Assembly: GCA_965203365.1 (NCBI GenBank)
Contig: OZ241878.1
Coordinates: 3,162,001 to 3,226,000 of the forward strand
Direction: 5' to 3'
Source of the DNA: VYFG01 sp965203365
GTDB taxonomy: Bacteria > Pseudomonadota > Gammaproteobacteria > Arenicellales > Poriferihabitantaceae
Length of the DNA stretch: 64,000 bases
Position 1 is the stretch's first letter. Each line of letters opens with the position of its first letter. Of the stretch, positions 26,349 through 35,792 are shown piece after piece. Under the pieces are notes generated by a model. The model had not been told where the DNA came from and searched no databases. It worked only from the letters and a program-made list of their open reading frames with translations. The position numbers were made by a program, and so were the translations under genes.

Positions 26349-29043
26349 TCAGGCAGCCCTGTGGCGGCCAACGGCAGAACGCGGGGGTGGGGCAGTCCGG
26401 GCAAATCCCGCCTCTTCCAGGATTGATGCGGGCATCACCGTCCAGAAACTCCCGAGCCAGCGCTCCCAGAGTTTGGCCCCAATAAGCCTGTTGTGCATTC
26501 AGGCTGGCTGGTTGCGCACCCAGCACAGTTTCGGAACAGGGCTTGAGTCGGATATCGGGATGATGGCTCGGTCCTCCATCCTCCAGCCCCAGAATGCCGG
26601 GGTCCAGATGCCCGGCCAGCACACACTCACCAGCGCGGACTCGGGCATAGGCGATAGCGGCAATGACATGGCCCTGTCCGAACACCCCTTGGGACAGGGC
26701 ATACAGTGGCAACTGGGGGTTGCTAGGCCGATCCTCGAACCATTTCAGGGCCATGTCCTGGCCGGTCTTATAGTCGATCAACAGGAGGGAACCGTTGTCG
26801 AATTGATCGATCCGGTCAATGCGAAAGGTCAGTTCCAGCCCTTCCAGATTGAAATGAGCTCCAACTTCTCGTCCGATGACCTGAAATGACAAGGTGCGGT
26901 GGCGTTCGAGATCAAACCATTCACCCAGCATCGCCAACAGCCAGTCTCGCTGTACCTGATAGAATCCGGCGCCACCGCCACTGGCCATCCGGTAGGGCTC
27001 GGCGGTCTGGTCAATATACGAGGCGATCAGGGAATGCAGCGAGGAGCGGCTGGTCGCCTGCAGGGTTCGAGAATTCTGAAGCTCGCCCCAGATCCGGTCG
27101 AGCACCTGATGAACCCAAGCGCCCCGCTGCGCGGGATTCAAGCCCGTCTGGTTGAGCGTATGGTCCTTACCCCCCAGCCGGTAGCGCAGGAAAGCCCCCC
27201 GGGGACAGATGGATTGTTGTTGGATCAATCCCGTTCCGCCGGATACCGAGTGCCCGTCACTGGGAGGACCGTTCGTGTCATCCACCGACACGATGGGTCG
27301 TGTCGAAGGCTGTAACTCACGAAACAGGGTCTGGGCCCTCTCTGGCAGACACTCCGGCTGCGGACAGTGGGCAACCAGCGGGCTGGCAATCAGCAGAGTA
27401 TTTTCAGCACTGGCTGGGCGACTTTGTATCAGTTCCGGTGTGACGGCGGCCAGTCGTCCATGCACTACCTTGGCGTGATCGACTGAGGACACGGGGTCAG
27501 CATGCGGGCAGCCCGCCTCGCGCTGCAACGACACGGGCAAAAACGGATCCGGTATCTCCGGCAAGGGCCAGCGCTCCTCCACCAGATCAGCAAACCAGAT
27601 ATGGTCAAACTCAAGGCCTGGGGTTTCCCCGGAACCAATCACATGGACCCGGGCACCTCCCGCTTCGGGCTGAAAGACACGGCTGCCCAGCAACTGGTCG
27701 AGCAGTCCGATGGCCCGGGACAATCCGACCGGTGGTACGATCAACTCCAGTGTGCCGAGCTCCATGATCTGTTGGCGGATGGACTGCACCGCTTGATAAT
27801 GATCGCTGTTCAGCGCTACATCGTCTCCGGGCCAGCCAAAAATGTCGAGTAGACTGGAGATGAAAACGATCCATTTTGCCAGTGGGGCCAATGAAGGTGC
27901 CGTGTCCTTGAAGGTGAGTGCCCTTTCAAGCTGCTTCTCCAGCCGGGGACAGCCCAAGGATTCCAGGGCTCGGAGCAGGTCCCATGGGGTGTGCTCCCAA
28001 GGCAGCTGTTGTCGTAGGGCCAAGGCGGCGGTGGAGCGTGGGATCAGCTCCTCATGGGAGTGAGCAATCCAGGGGCACCTGAGCAGAGCCTCTGATTGCG
28101 GTAGATCCATTCGCTCGGCGGCCAGCATGCCCAGAAGGTTTGTCAGACTGCGACCGATCGGATGTCGGGAAAGTGGGTCACCCAGAGAGACATGAAAGGG
28201 CAGTTCACGGCTGGTACGAGGGTGGACGACCTGACCGGGGGCCAAGGTGTCCATCAGGGCGGACACTAGGCCCTCTCGACCCTCCCGTAAATCCGGCAGC
28301 ACGACCGCAATCCGGGCATCCGGATTGTCGATCAGACGTTTCCGGGTCCAGTGGGCCACAGCTCGCCACTGATCATCCGGGGTCGGAAAGATATGGCAGG
28401 GAATCGGTTCGAAGTCACGGTAGGGAGGGGACACCACCTCGACCTCAATGCCGGCTTGAGACAGGCGATCCAGTAGGCGCTGCTGTTGGGTTGTCAGGAG
28501 ATCGTATCCGGTGACCGTCAGGGGTTGATCCTGCAGCGTTGATTCCTCCCCAGTCAGCAGGTCGGCGAGCCGATAGCTGTCGGTCCAGTGATGACGGGCG
28601 CACAGGGCCTCCCAGGCTTCCAGCCAGCGCCGAAATCCGGCATGGTCGGGGTGTGATGTGGGGGGCAAAGAAGCGCATTCCAGACACCACTGCCGAACCA
28701 ACCCCAGGGTCTGGGTGGCCGCCCGGGCCGTGGTCGCAATATCCCACAAGGGCGATTCACCCTGATAATGCTGTTTGACGTCGGCCCGGATGATATCCTG
28801 CCAGACCAGGATCAGTTGACTGTTGGTCAGGACAGTCAGTGCCTCCGATGAGGGTCCGGGATTGTCATCCCATGTGCGCCGGACCCAGGCACTCCATGGC
28901 AGAATGTCGGCACTTTCCCAAGCCGTCTGCCCGGAGGCTGCCATGTTCCGGTCATACTCTTGTCTCAGTTCTCGGGACAGACGCCGATTGACGGTAATGA
29001 CCGTTCCGCCCCGTTCCAGACACGTTTGGGTCAATGGGTCCAA
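26341..29043 (-). CDS. AddB-like PD-(D/E)XK nuclease, helicase partner
   Basis: A 900-residue protein with an inactivated helicase-like N-terminal region and a C-terminal PD-(D/E)XK nuclease (LLLIDYKTGQDMALKW, ~750-765). A cysteine in QQQSICPRGAFLRYRL (~640) and three more at the end (GICPDCPTPAFCRW, ~885-897) are spaced like the Fe-S clasp that locks the nuclease domain of AddB. It is therefore the likely AddB equivalent and pairs with the downstream AddA-like gene, with overlapping ends. The N-terminus (ITVNRRLSRELRQEYDR) matches proteins annotated as probable DNA repair proteins in Gammaproteobacteria. Upstream, 29044-29341 holds nothing recognisable. Confidence 0.82.
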   Translation of the reverse strand: MDPLTQTCLERGGTVITVNRRLSRELRQEYDRNMAASGQTAWESADILPWSAWVRRTWDDNPGPSSEALTVLTNSQLILVWQDIIRADVKQHYQGESPLWDIATTARAATQTLGLVRQWCLECASLPPTSHPDHAGFRRWLEAWEALCARHHWTDSYRLADLLTGEESTLQDQPLTVTGYDLLTTQQQRLLDRLSQAGIEVEVVSPPYRDFEPIPCHIFPTPDDQWRAVAHWTRKRLIDNPDARIAVVLPDLREGREGLVSALMDTLAPGQVVHPRTSRELPFHVSLGDPLSRHPIGRSLTNLLGMLAAERMDLPQSEALLRCPWIAHSHEELIPRSTAALALRQQLPWEHTPWDLLRALESLGCPRLEKQLERALTFKDTAPSLAPLAKWIVFISSLLDIFGWPGDDVALNSDHYQAVQSIRQQIMELGTLELIVPPVGLSRAIGLLDQLLGSRVFQPEAGGARVHVIGSGETPGLEFDHIWFADLVEERWPLPEIPDPFLPVSLQREAGCPHADPVSSVDHAKVVHGRLAAVTPELIQSRPASAENTLLIASPLVAHCPQPECLPERAQTLFRELQPSTRPIVSVDDTNGPPSDGHSVSGGTGLIQQQSICPRGAFLRYRLGGKDHTLNQTGLNPAQRGAWVHQVLDRIWGELQNSRTLQATSRSSLHSLIASYIDQTAEPYRMASGGGAGFYQVQRDWLLAMLGEWFDLERHRTLSFQVIGREVGAHFNLEGLELTFRIDRIDQFDNGSLLLIDYKTGQDMALKWFEDRPSNPQLPLYALSQGVFGQGHVIAAIAYARVRAGECVLAGHLDPGILGLEDGGPSHHPDIRLKPCSETVLGAQPASLNAQQAYWGQTLGALAREFLDGDARINPGRGGICPDCPTPAFCRWPPQGCLNE

Positions 29044-29341
29044 TCGGAGTCTCGATTGGAAAGGGTGTGCCGGAGACGAACATCGACTCCCGCCACCATG
29101 GCACGGTGACGGATTGGACGGACAGATTGACGGGCATCGGGCGCCAGTGCCATGTCGCAGACCTTGGACCGCATTTCATCCCACGGCCTCGGGTCGGACT
29201 GGAGATTCAGGATAGGGGATCGGAACACCGATCCTCCTGCATTCAGTTCATCATGCGACCCTCGTCGTGAGTGCTTCTCGTGGACACTCCCATCGACTCG
29301 ACGAAGGCTCCAGGTCAGGTGAGGGAGGTCTTGGCGTCGCT

Positions 29342-30004
29342 TCAAGCTGACTCCGTCTTGATGTCTACCGGACCAGCCCCCTCATGATGGAGTGCCAGTA
29401 CGATGAGATGGATGTTCTCTCCCTGATCACAATACTTTTGCGCATAGTCCAGTTTTCGCATCCGCTCCATCGCTTCGTTGAGGATGCTGATCGTATCCTG
29501 CTCTCGTTCGACTACCCGAATCCGCAGAACGAAGATCTGATTGTCGTCCATCATCACCAGATCGTTTGATTTATAGAAATCGGTGGGTTCGGCCCGGCAG
29601 TGGAGATAGGTCGACTGCAGGCAGGAATAGAGCATGCTGGTATATCAGTATGCGTAACGGACCGGATCACCCCTGTTAGGCCAATCCCAGGCAATTTTTT
29701 GGCAATGAACTGACGCAGCCGTTCTGCAAAGCCCGCAAAATCCGGCTTTGCCAGTAGGCTGCACAACTCCCAATGGTCGTGGATATGGAGTCCACGGAAC
29801 AGTTCTTCATGGCCGGCAAACAGTGCTTGCAGGGTATCCACCAACACCGTCTTGCCAAACCCGCGTGGTCTGGCCAAGAAATAGTAATGACATCTGTCTA
29901 CCATTTCATGGATAAGGGCGGTTTTGTCGACATAGTAAATACCCCTCTTCCCGAACTTTCCGGAAAGACGAGATATTGATCGGCAGCTTACATGGATTCA
30001 TCAT
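29342..30004 (-). pseudogene. AAA-ATPase/PD-(D/E)XK protein, internally deleted
   Basis: Two ends of a known ~520-residue family (AAA-ATPase-like N-terminus, PD-(D/E)XK nuclease C-terminus) remain. The first end begins MNPCKLPINISSFRKV near 30001 and, after a frameshift, continues GIYYVDKTALIHEM and YYFLARPRGFGKTVLVDTLQ, which holds the P-loop. The second end reads NDLVMMDDNQIF, VVEREQDTISILNEAMERMR and KLDYAQKYCDQGENIHLIVL. About 300 residues between them are missing. The family is common in bacteria with many transposons and has no assigned role. The copy is dead. Confidence 0.75.
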
Positions 30005-30618
30005 TTTCGTTCAATGACCGGACATTCGTGCATTATACATGGGCCATGCACCCTGTAACCTCTTGAATAGGCTGGCATCATTATGACGGATCGCGTCGTC
30101 CCATCTCGCCATTTCATTCTGCAATCGTCCGCAAGTCGTTGGGCTTGTGGCTTTCGTTTGGGGGTATAGAGCATCTCGGACATCCCGTGGTGGTGAAGAT
30201 GCCTGATGATCCGTCGGATTTCGGGTGACGATTTTCATTGTCCAGGGAATCCAAGGCGGGTTGCCTCGAACGCCGCCCATGCTTCAGCCCCTCGGATCGG
30301 ATAGCAGAGCGTCTCGGACGGCACCGAGCCTCCAGCATATGGGGTATAAGTCAAGGTCCTGAGCATCTGTGCGTTGAGGTGGATGTGGTCCAGTCCGGAG
30401 GGGGGCTATCCTCTGTAGCCTAGATGGCGGTCAGGGTCATGCATCCGAAGGTGTAGACAAGGTCCAGAAAGAAAACCGGGTGCAAGAGGTCATCACACCC
30501 CCTTATTTCAATTTTCGATGGCGTCATGATGGGGTTCATCCCACCCCGGTCAAGTCCGCTTTGGACGGCGGATATTCTCTGCCCAAGGATCTGGTATCTG
30601 GGTGGTAGGTGAGTGGGG
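30005..30618. other. 614-bp gap, no recognised gene
   Basis: Overlapping minus-strand frames around 30011-30340 look protein-like in places (MSEMLYTPKRKPQAQRLA) but shift frame and match no family I know. It may be a further relic of the neighbouring decayed gene. Confidence 0.4.
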
Positions 30619-31431
30619 TCAGGCCAGGGGGGGAACCCCCCCGTCGACCCAGACCGGACCCGAAACCGCCGGATTCTCAATGAGTACGACCACCGCTTCG
30701 GCAATTTCCGCCGGTTCGATGGTCCGGTCAATGGGGACGGCTTGGCGCAGTCGTTCCTCGAACATTCCATCGGGTAACTGTTCCAGCATGGGGGTGGCGA
30801 CGAATCCCGGGTGCAGGACCTTCACCTGCACCCCGAACGCCGCTCCTTCCATATTGAGGGTTTTCGCGGCCGCATTTAGCCCGGCCTTGGCGCTGGCATA
30901 GGATATTTGCCCTCGATTGCCGCGACAAGACACGGAACCAATCAGAATTGCGGCGCCCTGGAAATCCTCCTTGGATGTCCACTTGGCCAGTCCCCGGGTG
31001 GTCCGGTCCCGCGCCACCTCCGCGAGCATGGCCATGCTCCAATAGATGGGATGGATCAGGTTGATCTCCATCACCGTGCGAAACAGTCCCTCGTCGTAGA
31101 GTTTCGGCTCACCGGACTCGTGGTCGACCTTGACGGCCAAGGCGTCGCGCAGGATCCCGGCAGCCGGCACACAAATGCGCACCGTACCATATCCGGCCAT
31201 CTGCCGGAAAACATCAGTGCGAAATACGCTGCATGTGACATCGCCCTCGAATCCTACGGCGACCTGCCGTTGCGCTTCGGTGTTGACCTCGGCGACTGCG
31301 TTGTCCACCTCGTTCGTGAGGTCCACCATGCCGATGGCCGTCACCCCACCTTTGGCCAGACGGTGGGCCACCGCCTTGCCAATGCCCCCGGCGGCACCGG
31401 TTACCACAGCGACCTGATTTTCAATGTGCAT
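30619..31431 (-). CDS. short-chain dehydrogenase/reductase (SDR)
   Basis: A 270-residue classical SDR. It has the cofactor motif VVTGAAGGIGKAVAHRLAK (residues ~9-27), the NAG-like strand as VPAAGILRD, Ser in LIGSVSCRGN, and catalytic Tyr and Lys in YASAKAGLN (~180). The NAG triad is changed to PAAG, unusual but tolerated in the family. The terminal VWVDGGVPPLA is typical. Acidic residues after the second strand (MVDLTNE) suggest NAD(H) preference. Possible roles are an acetoacetyl-CoA/3-oxoacyl reductase or 3-hydroxyacyl-CoA dehydrogenase; no neighbouring genes support one choice. It lies between two decayed elements and is itself intact. Confidence 0.85.
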   Translation of the reverse strand: MHIENQVAVVTGAAGGIGKAVAHRLAKGGVTAIGMVDLTNEVDNAVAEVNTEAQRQVAVGFEGDVTCSVFRTDVFRQMAGYGTVRICVPAAGILRDALAVKVDHESGEPKLYDEGLFRTVMEINLIHPIYWSMAMLAEVARDRTTRGLAKWTSKEDFQGAAILIGSVSCRGNRGQISYASAKAGLNAAAKTLNMEGAAFGVQVKVLHPGFVATPMLEQLPDGMFEERLRQAVPIDRTIEPAEIAEAVVVLIENPAVSGPVWVDGGVPPLA

Positions 31432-31733
31432 GCGTCATGTCTTGTCTATCTCGGTATGATTTTACCTGATGACCTTGACCATGCGGCGAATTGACTCTAT
31501 CGATCAGGCCTGCAGGACCAACCGATGCCCCGTCGTTTGAGGCGCCATGATGCCGGATCGATTTGCTGGCCCTGCCCAGTGATCTGATTTGCCACTTGAT
31601 CGAGCACTCGTTCGGAACAAGTCAAGGCAGCGACAAGTGGGCCCTCAAGCCCGAAATCGTTTACCTCATCACCTCGCTCGGCGCCGGAGTCGAGTCGTCA
31701 ATGGGACCAACGGGTGTAGGGCCATTTTCACCA
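31432..31733. other. 302-bp gap upstream of SDR gene
   Basis: Carries the 5' region of the SDR gene and one unrecognised open stretch. No gene is supported. Confidence 0.35.
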
Positions 31734-32361
31734 GGGCCTGTTAACGCTATCGTAACTCCCCAATGATGAGCACGAAGACCATGAACCCGAGACACATCGC
31801 ATTCCGTTTCCCGAAGCGCGAGAATATCCTCCACAAGCCCTTGAGTCGCCGGAACAGACGCCCCCTCTCTTGGTGCCGCTGGGACAGCACCTGATTGTCC
31901 TTCCCGGAAGCCACCCGGTTCCTCCTGGGCGGAACCCCGGGAGTGAATTTCCGGTCGAGGGGTCCGTTGGCGGATCTTCCCGTCCTCGTAGGCTCGGTCC
32001 ATCCCCTGCGTCGTCGGGATGTCCTGGGATACAGGGGCTGTCGAGACCGAATGCCTCGACCCGGATGCGGAGAATCTGTTCCCGCTCCCGGGGTTCGAAT
32101 GCCCGGTCCAAGACGCCGTTCTTCGACCACCGGTTCATCCGAGTATCAATGATATGCCAGTGGCCGAACCGTTCCAGCCGGCTGCGCCATTGGCCTTGAG
32201 TCCCTACAGGTGCGAGAGACGGACATTTCCCCGTTGCCCTGGGGTGATGCGTTTGGATGGGACCGGCGTGAGCTCCACCGGTGGGGTCCCCCCTACGGTT
32301 CCCGTCAGAAGGGACAGGGACCAAGTGCATCATTATCCAGTGGAAATGTGTTAACAGGCTC
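31734..32361 (-). mobile_element. IS5-family insertion sequence, second decayed copy
   Basis: Ends are marked by inverted repeats GGGCCTGTTAACGC (31734-31747) and, on the other strand, GAGCCTGTTAACAC (32361-32348), 12 of 14 matching. The broken minus-strand transposase includes RFGHWHIIDTRMNRWSKNGV, then REREQILRIRVEAFGLDS, later KDNQVLSQRHQERGRLFRRL and RIFSRFGKRNAMCLGFMVF, an IS5-family order ending in the usual LIIGELR-like tail. Several frameshifts separate them. It belongs to a different IS5 subgroup from the copy at 18.8 kb, since repeats and protein differ. Confidence 0.8.
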
Positions 32362-32448
32362 TAGACTGAAAACCAAGATATTCTTCGGGACATAGTAACT
32401 CGCCAGCGTGCGCCATATCACGCGTCACTTCCGCATCGTTATCATCCT

Positions 32449-32739
32449 TCAATTGTCGCTTTCGGGATCAAGACAAGTGTACAGGTGGCGGTATCTATAA
32501 CCTAATGCGCCTGCGCCGTCGTATTCCTGAACTATGGACACCGGAACTGCAGTTCGGCCATGCAAGGCGCAACCCTCCCGAGCCAATCGGTCTATATCTT
32601 CGGGGGGTGAGCGCATATCTCCATTTTCGATGACGACCACCTTGTCGGGTTCAAGGTCTATAATGCCATGACTAGGACCGGCGCAACCGGCCACGATCAA
32701 AGCCATGGTGACGGCAATGACCATGCAGAGTGGCTTCAT
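32449..32739 (-). CDS. small predicted lipoprotein
   Basis: A 96-residue protein beginning MKPLCMVIAVTMALIVAGC: a short lysine-containing start, a hydrophobic segment and a lipobox (IVAGC), so the mature protein should carry a lipid-modified Cys19. The start at 32739 is chosen because an upstream in-frame start would bury the signal peptide. The rest is polar with two further cysteines (EGCALHG, LYTCLD) that may form a disulfide in the periplasm. I know no function for it. It is transcribed away from the cytochrome bc1 operon. Confidence 0.7.
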   Translation of the reverse strand: MKPLCMVIAVTMALIVAGCAGPSHGIIDLEPDKVVVIENGDMRSPPEDIDRLAREGCALHGRTAVPVSIVQEYDGAGALGYRYRHLYTCLDPESDN

Positions 32740-33030
32740 AAGAATTCTTCCGATGGGTATCTGAGTGGACCAGCACGAGATACTACCAGCTGCCGGCATA
32801 CCCAGCAAATTGAACACTTGGCGGGAATTGCCGCACAAATGTTGACCAAACAATTTCGGACTGAGGCTCGCCGGGAATTTAAGACATGAATTTTGATATA
32901 ATCCGCATTTTTTGGCGGTTGACGTTTATGATGCGTGGAAGCTGGCGGTCCTACGACTCGGGGAGGGTCGTGTAACGGGGGCACCGTTGGCTCATAAGAC
33001 CGTGTTCAGAATTGATTCTTGAGATGACCA

Positions 33031-33612
33031 GTGACTGAAGATTCTGTAGATTACAAGCGACGGCGTCTGCTGACTGTGGCCACTTCCGGCGTCGGCCTCG
33101 CCGGAACCATGGGTCTGGCGGTTCCGTTCGCGGGTAGTATGGCGCCCAGCGAGAAGGCCAAAGCGGCGGGGGCTCCGGTGAAGGTGGACATCAGCCATCT
33201 GGAGATGGGTCAGCAACTCACCGTCGAATGGCGGGGGAAACCGGTATGGATCATTCGTCGTGACCCGAAGGTGCTGGAGTTTCTGGCCGACATGAACAAC
33301 CTGCTCGTGGATCCAGACTCCAGTATGGCGCAGCAACCGGCCTATGCCCAGAACCCATATCGCTCCATCAAGGATGATATCCTGGTACTGGTGGGCATTT
33401 GCACGCATCTGGGCTGCTCGCCCAAGTATCGGCCGAATCTGGCCGCCAGTACCGAGGCTCCTTTTCTGTGTGCCTGCCATGGCTCCCGGTTCGATTTGGC
33501 GGGCCGGGTCTACAAGAACATGCCCGCTCCCAAGAATCTGGAAGTCCCCCCACATACCTATCTCAGTGATTCCGAGATCTTGATCGGTTCCGACGAAAAG
33601 GTCGTCTCATGA
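33031..33612 (+). CDS. petA: ubiquinol-cytochrome c reductase iron-sulfur subunit
   Basis: The Rieske subunit (193 residues) passes electrons from quinol to cytochrome c1. The start is GTG; an ATG 7 bp upstream runs straight into a stop. A twin-arginine-like N-terminus (YKRRRLLTVA) precedes the membrane anchor. The 2Fe-2S ligands are Cys124 and His126 in CTHLGC and Cys147 and His150 in CACHGS, with Cys129 and Cys149 placed for the conserved disulfide. The stop overlaps the petB start (ATGA). A TATAAT box at 32897-32902 is the best promoter candidate, though no good -35 box stands upstream of it. Confidence 0.97.
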   Translation: MTEDSVDYKRRRLLTVATSGVGLAGTMGLAVPFAGSMAPSEKAKAAGAPVKVDISHLEMGQQLTVEWRGKPVWIIRRDPKVLEFLADMNNLLVDPDSSMAQQPAYAQNPYRSIKDDILVLVGICTHLGCSPKYRPNLAASTEAPFLCACHGSRFDLAGRVYKNMPAPKNLEVPPHTYLSDSEILIGSDEKVVS

Positions 33613-35024
33613 AAAGCGGAATAGAGTGGTTCAACCGGCGGTTTCCCGTGGAGCAGTTGGTACGAGAGCATCTGACCGAGTATTTCGCCCCGAAAAATTT
33701 CAATTTCTGGTATTTCTTTGGCAGCCTCGCCCTGCTGATGTTGGTCTTGCAGATTGTCACCGGGATACTCTTGGCGATGAACTACAAGCCCGATGCCGAA
33801 CTGGCCTTTGCTTCGGTGGAGTACATCATGCGGGATGTCTGGGGGGGGTGGTTTATCCGTTATCTGCATTCAACCGGCGCCTCGTTTTTCTTCATCGTGA
33901 TCTATCTGCACATGTTCCGGGGGCTCCTGTACGGTTCCTACAAGAGCCCACGGGAATTAATCTGGATCTTCGGGATGATCATCTATATGGCGATGATGGC
34001 CACCGCCTTTTTTGGCTATCTGTTGCCTTGGGGCCAGATGTCCTACTGGGGGGCCCAAGTGATTGTGAACCTATTCGAGACGTTGCCTTTGGTGGGGCCG
34101 GCGCTGTCCGAATGGATTCGTGGGGACTATGTGATTTCGGACATCACGCTGAATCGCTTTTATGCCCTGCATTACCTGATCCCGTTTATTATCGTGGCCT
34201 TGGTGGTCCTTCACCTCATCGCGTTGCACGAAACTGGTTCGAATAACCCCGATGGAGTCGAGATCAAGCAGGGTCCCAAGGGCAATCGCTGGAAAAAAGA
34301 TGCGCCGGCGGATGGGATCCCGTTTCATCCATACTATACCGTCAAGGACATTTTTGGTTTGGCGATATTCTTGATCATTTTCCTCGGGGTGGTCTTTTTC
34401 TTGCCGGAAATGGGAGGCTATTTCCTGGAGCCGCCGAACTTTGAGCCGGCCAACCCATTGAAAACACCGGAGCACATCGCGCCTGTATGGTATTTCACAC
34501 CCTACTATGCGATTTTGCGGGCCATTCCGAGTTTTGCGGGCACTCAAGTGTGGGGAGTGCTCGCAATGGGGGCATCCATCGGAGTGTTTTTCTTTCTGCC
34601 TTGGCTGGATCGCAGTCCGGTTAAGTCGGTGCGTTACAAGGGATTTTCCACCAAAGCCTTCATTGGCATCTTCACTGTGGCCTTTCTGCTGTTGGGTTGG
34701 CTGGGCACCCAGCCACCCTCGGTGCCACTGGCCGCCATGTCCCAGTTCCTCACCGTGGTCTACTTTTTGTTCTTCCTCCTGATGCCGTGCTATTCCGGAA
34801 CTGGGGACAATGTGGGGTTCAGTGGGTTGCTGCTGTTCGTGGTGGGTGTCCTGCTCTCGGTCGGGGCGCTGTACCTCTGCTGGGCGGAAACGCCAGATCT
34901 CGCCACTGGAATGAAGTGGATTTATACCCTCCTAAGCGTTCTGATCCTGTATTTTTTTGGATTGAAGCCGGGCTGGATCAAGGCCGATTCGATCAAGCCT
35001 GAGCCAGAGAGGGTCACCGGATGA
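33609..35024 (+). CDS. petB: cytochrome b of the bc1 complex
   Basis: A 471-residue membrane protein, longer than the ~400 of mitochondrial cytochrome b. It carries the two b hemes and both quinone sites. Heme-binding histidines occur in RYLHSTGASFFF and YLHMFRG (helix B) and in HYLIPFIIVALVVLHLIALH (helix D); the Qo-site loop appears as HIAPVWYFTPYYAILR, a variant of the PEWY region. Extra C-terminal helices after residue 400 include SGLLLFVVGVLLSVGALYL. The gene is coupled to petA and petC by overlapping ATGA junctions at both ends. Confidence 0.97.
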   Translation: MKSGIEWFNRRFPVEQLVREHLTEYFAPKNFNFWYFFGSLALLMLVLQIVTGILLAMNYKPDAELAFASVEYIMRDVWGGWFIRYLHSTGASFFFIVIYLHMFRGLLYGSYKSPRELIWIFGMIIYMAMMATAFFGYLLPWGQMSYWGAQVIVNLFETLPLVGPALSEWIRGDYVISDITLNRFYALHYLIPFIIVALVVLHLIALHETGSNNPDGVEIKQGPKGNRWKKDAPADGIPFHPYYTVKDIFGLAIFLIIFLGVVFFLPEMGGYFLEPPNFEPANPLKTPEHIAPVWYFTPYYAILRAIPSFAGTQVWGVLAMGASIGVFFFLPWLDRSPVKSVRYKGFSTKAFIGIFTVAFLLLGWLGTQPPSVPLAAMSQFLTVVYFLFFLLMPCYSGTGDNVGFSGLLLFVVGVLLSVGALYLCWAETPDLATGMKWIYTLLSVLILYFFGLKPGWIKADSIKPEPERVTG

Positions 35025-35776
35025 AGGGCACCACCATGAAGCGATGGATATCCATAGGCTGGCTGATGCTGGCCCCTTGCGCTGTCTTGGCCGCTGGTGG
35101 TTCCGGCCCCGCACTGGAGCCTATGGCAGTCCGTCTGCAGGACACCCACTCCCTGCAAAATGGCGCGAGGATTTTTGTCAACTATTGCCTGTCTTGCCAT
35201 GGCGCCAAATTCATGCGCTATGAGCGGATGGCCGAGGATCTCGATATCCCGGCGGAGCTGGTGGAACAGGAAATGATTTTTTCCGATGCCAAGATCGGAG
35301 ATCCCATGACGACAAACATGCCCCCGGACAAGGCCGCCGAGTGGTTTGGTGTGCCCCCCCCAGATCTGTCGCTGGTGGGGCGACTTCGAGGAGCCGACTG
35401 GCTGTACAATTTTCTTAAAGGATTTTACGTCGACGAAACGACCGTCAGTGGATGGAACAATACCGTTTTTTCCAATGTAGCCATGCCGCATGTGCTGGCC
35501 GAATGGCAAGGTCGGCAGCGGGCCATTTTCGGACAAGATGAGCAGGATTCGCCTGTTTTCGAACGGTTCGAGCAAGAGACCGAGGGCAGCATGACGCCTG
35601 CGGAGTTTGACCAGGCCATGCGCGACCTGACGAACTTCCTCATCTACATGGGGGAGCCAGTGCGCTTGAAAAGGGTGAAATATGGTATCTGGGTGATGCT
35701 GTTTCTCTTCGTGTTTGCTGGCTTGGCCTATCTGCTGAAGAAAGAATACTGGCGTGATGTCGATCTCTCTCATTGA
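35021..35776 (+). CDS. petC: cytochrome c1 of the bc1 complex
   Basis: A 251-residue c-type cytochrome with an N-terminal signal peptide (ISIGWLMLAPCAVLAA), the heme site CLSCH (Cys56, Cys59, His60) and a C-terminal anchor (WVMLFLFVFAGLAYLL) ending in KKEYWRDV. It receives electrons from the Rieske protein in the periplasm. Met35 and Met170 lie in positions to consider for the sixth ligand. A second ATG at 35036 is possible, but 35021 overlaps the petB stop and would be coupled. In this cell the complex would move electrons from the quinone pool, including those from sulfite oxidation, to cytochrome c. Confidence 0.96.
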   Translation: MKGTTMKRWISIGWLMLAPCAVLAAGGSGPALEPMAVRLQDTHSLQNGARIFVNYCLSCHGAKFMRYERMAEDLDIPAELVEQEMIFSDAKIGDPMTTNMPPDKAAEWFGVPPPDLSLVGRLRGADWLYNFLKGFYVDETTVSGWNNTVFSNVAMPHVLAEWQGRQRAIFGQDEQDSPVFERFEQETEGSMTPAEFDQAMRDLTNFLIYMGEPVRLKRVKYGIWVMLFLFVFAGLAYLLKKEYWRDVDLSH

Positions 35777-35792
35777 CCGGGAAAGCCTGGAC

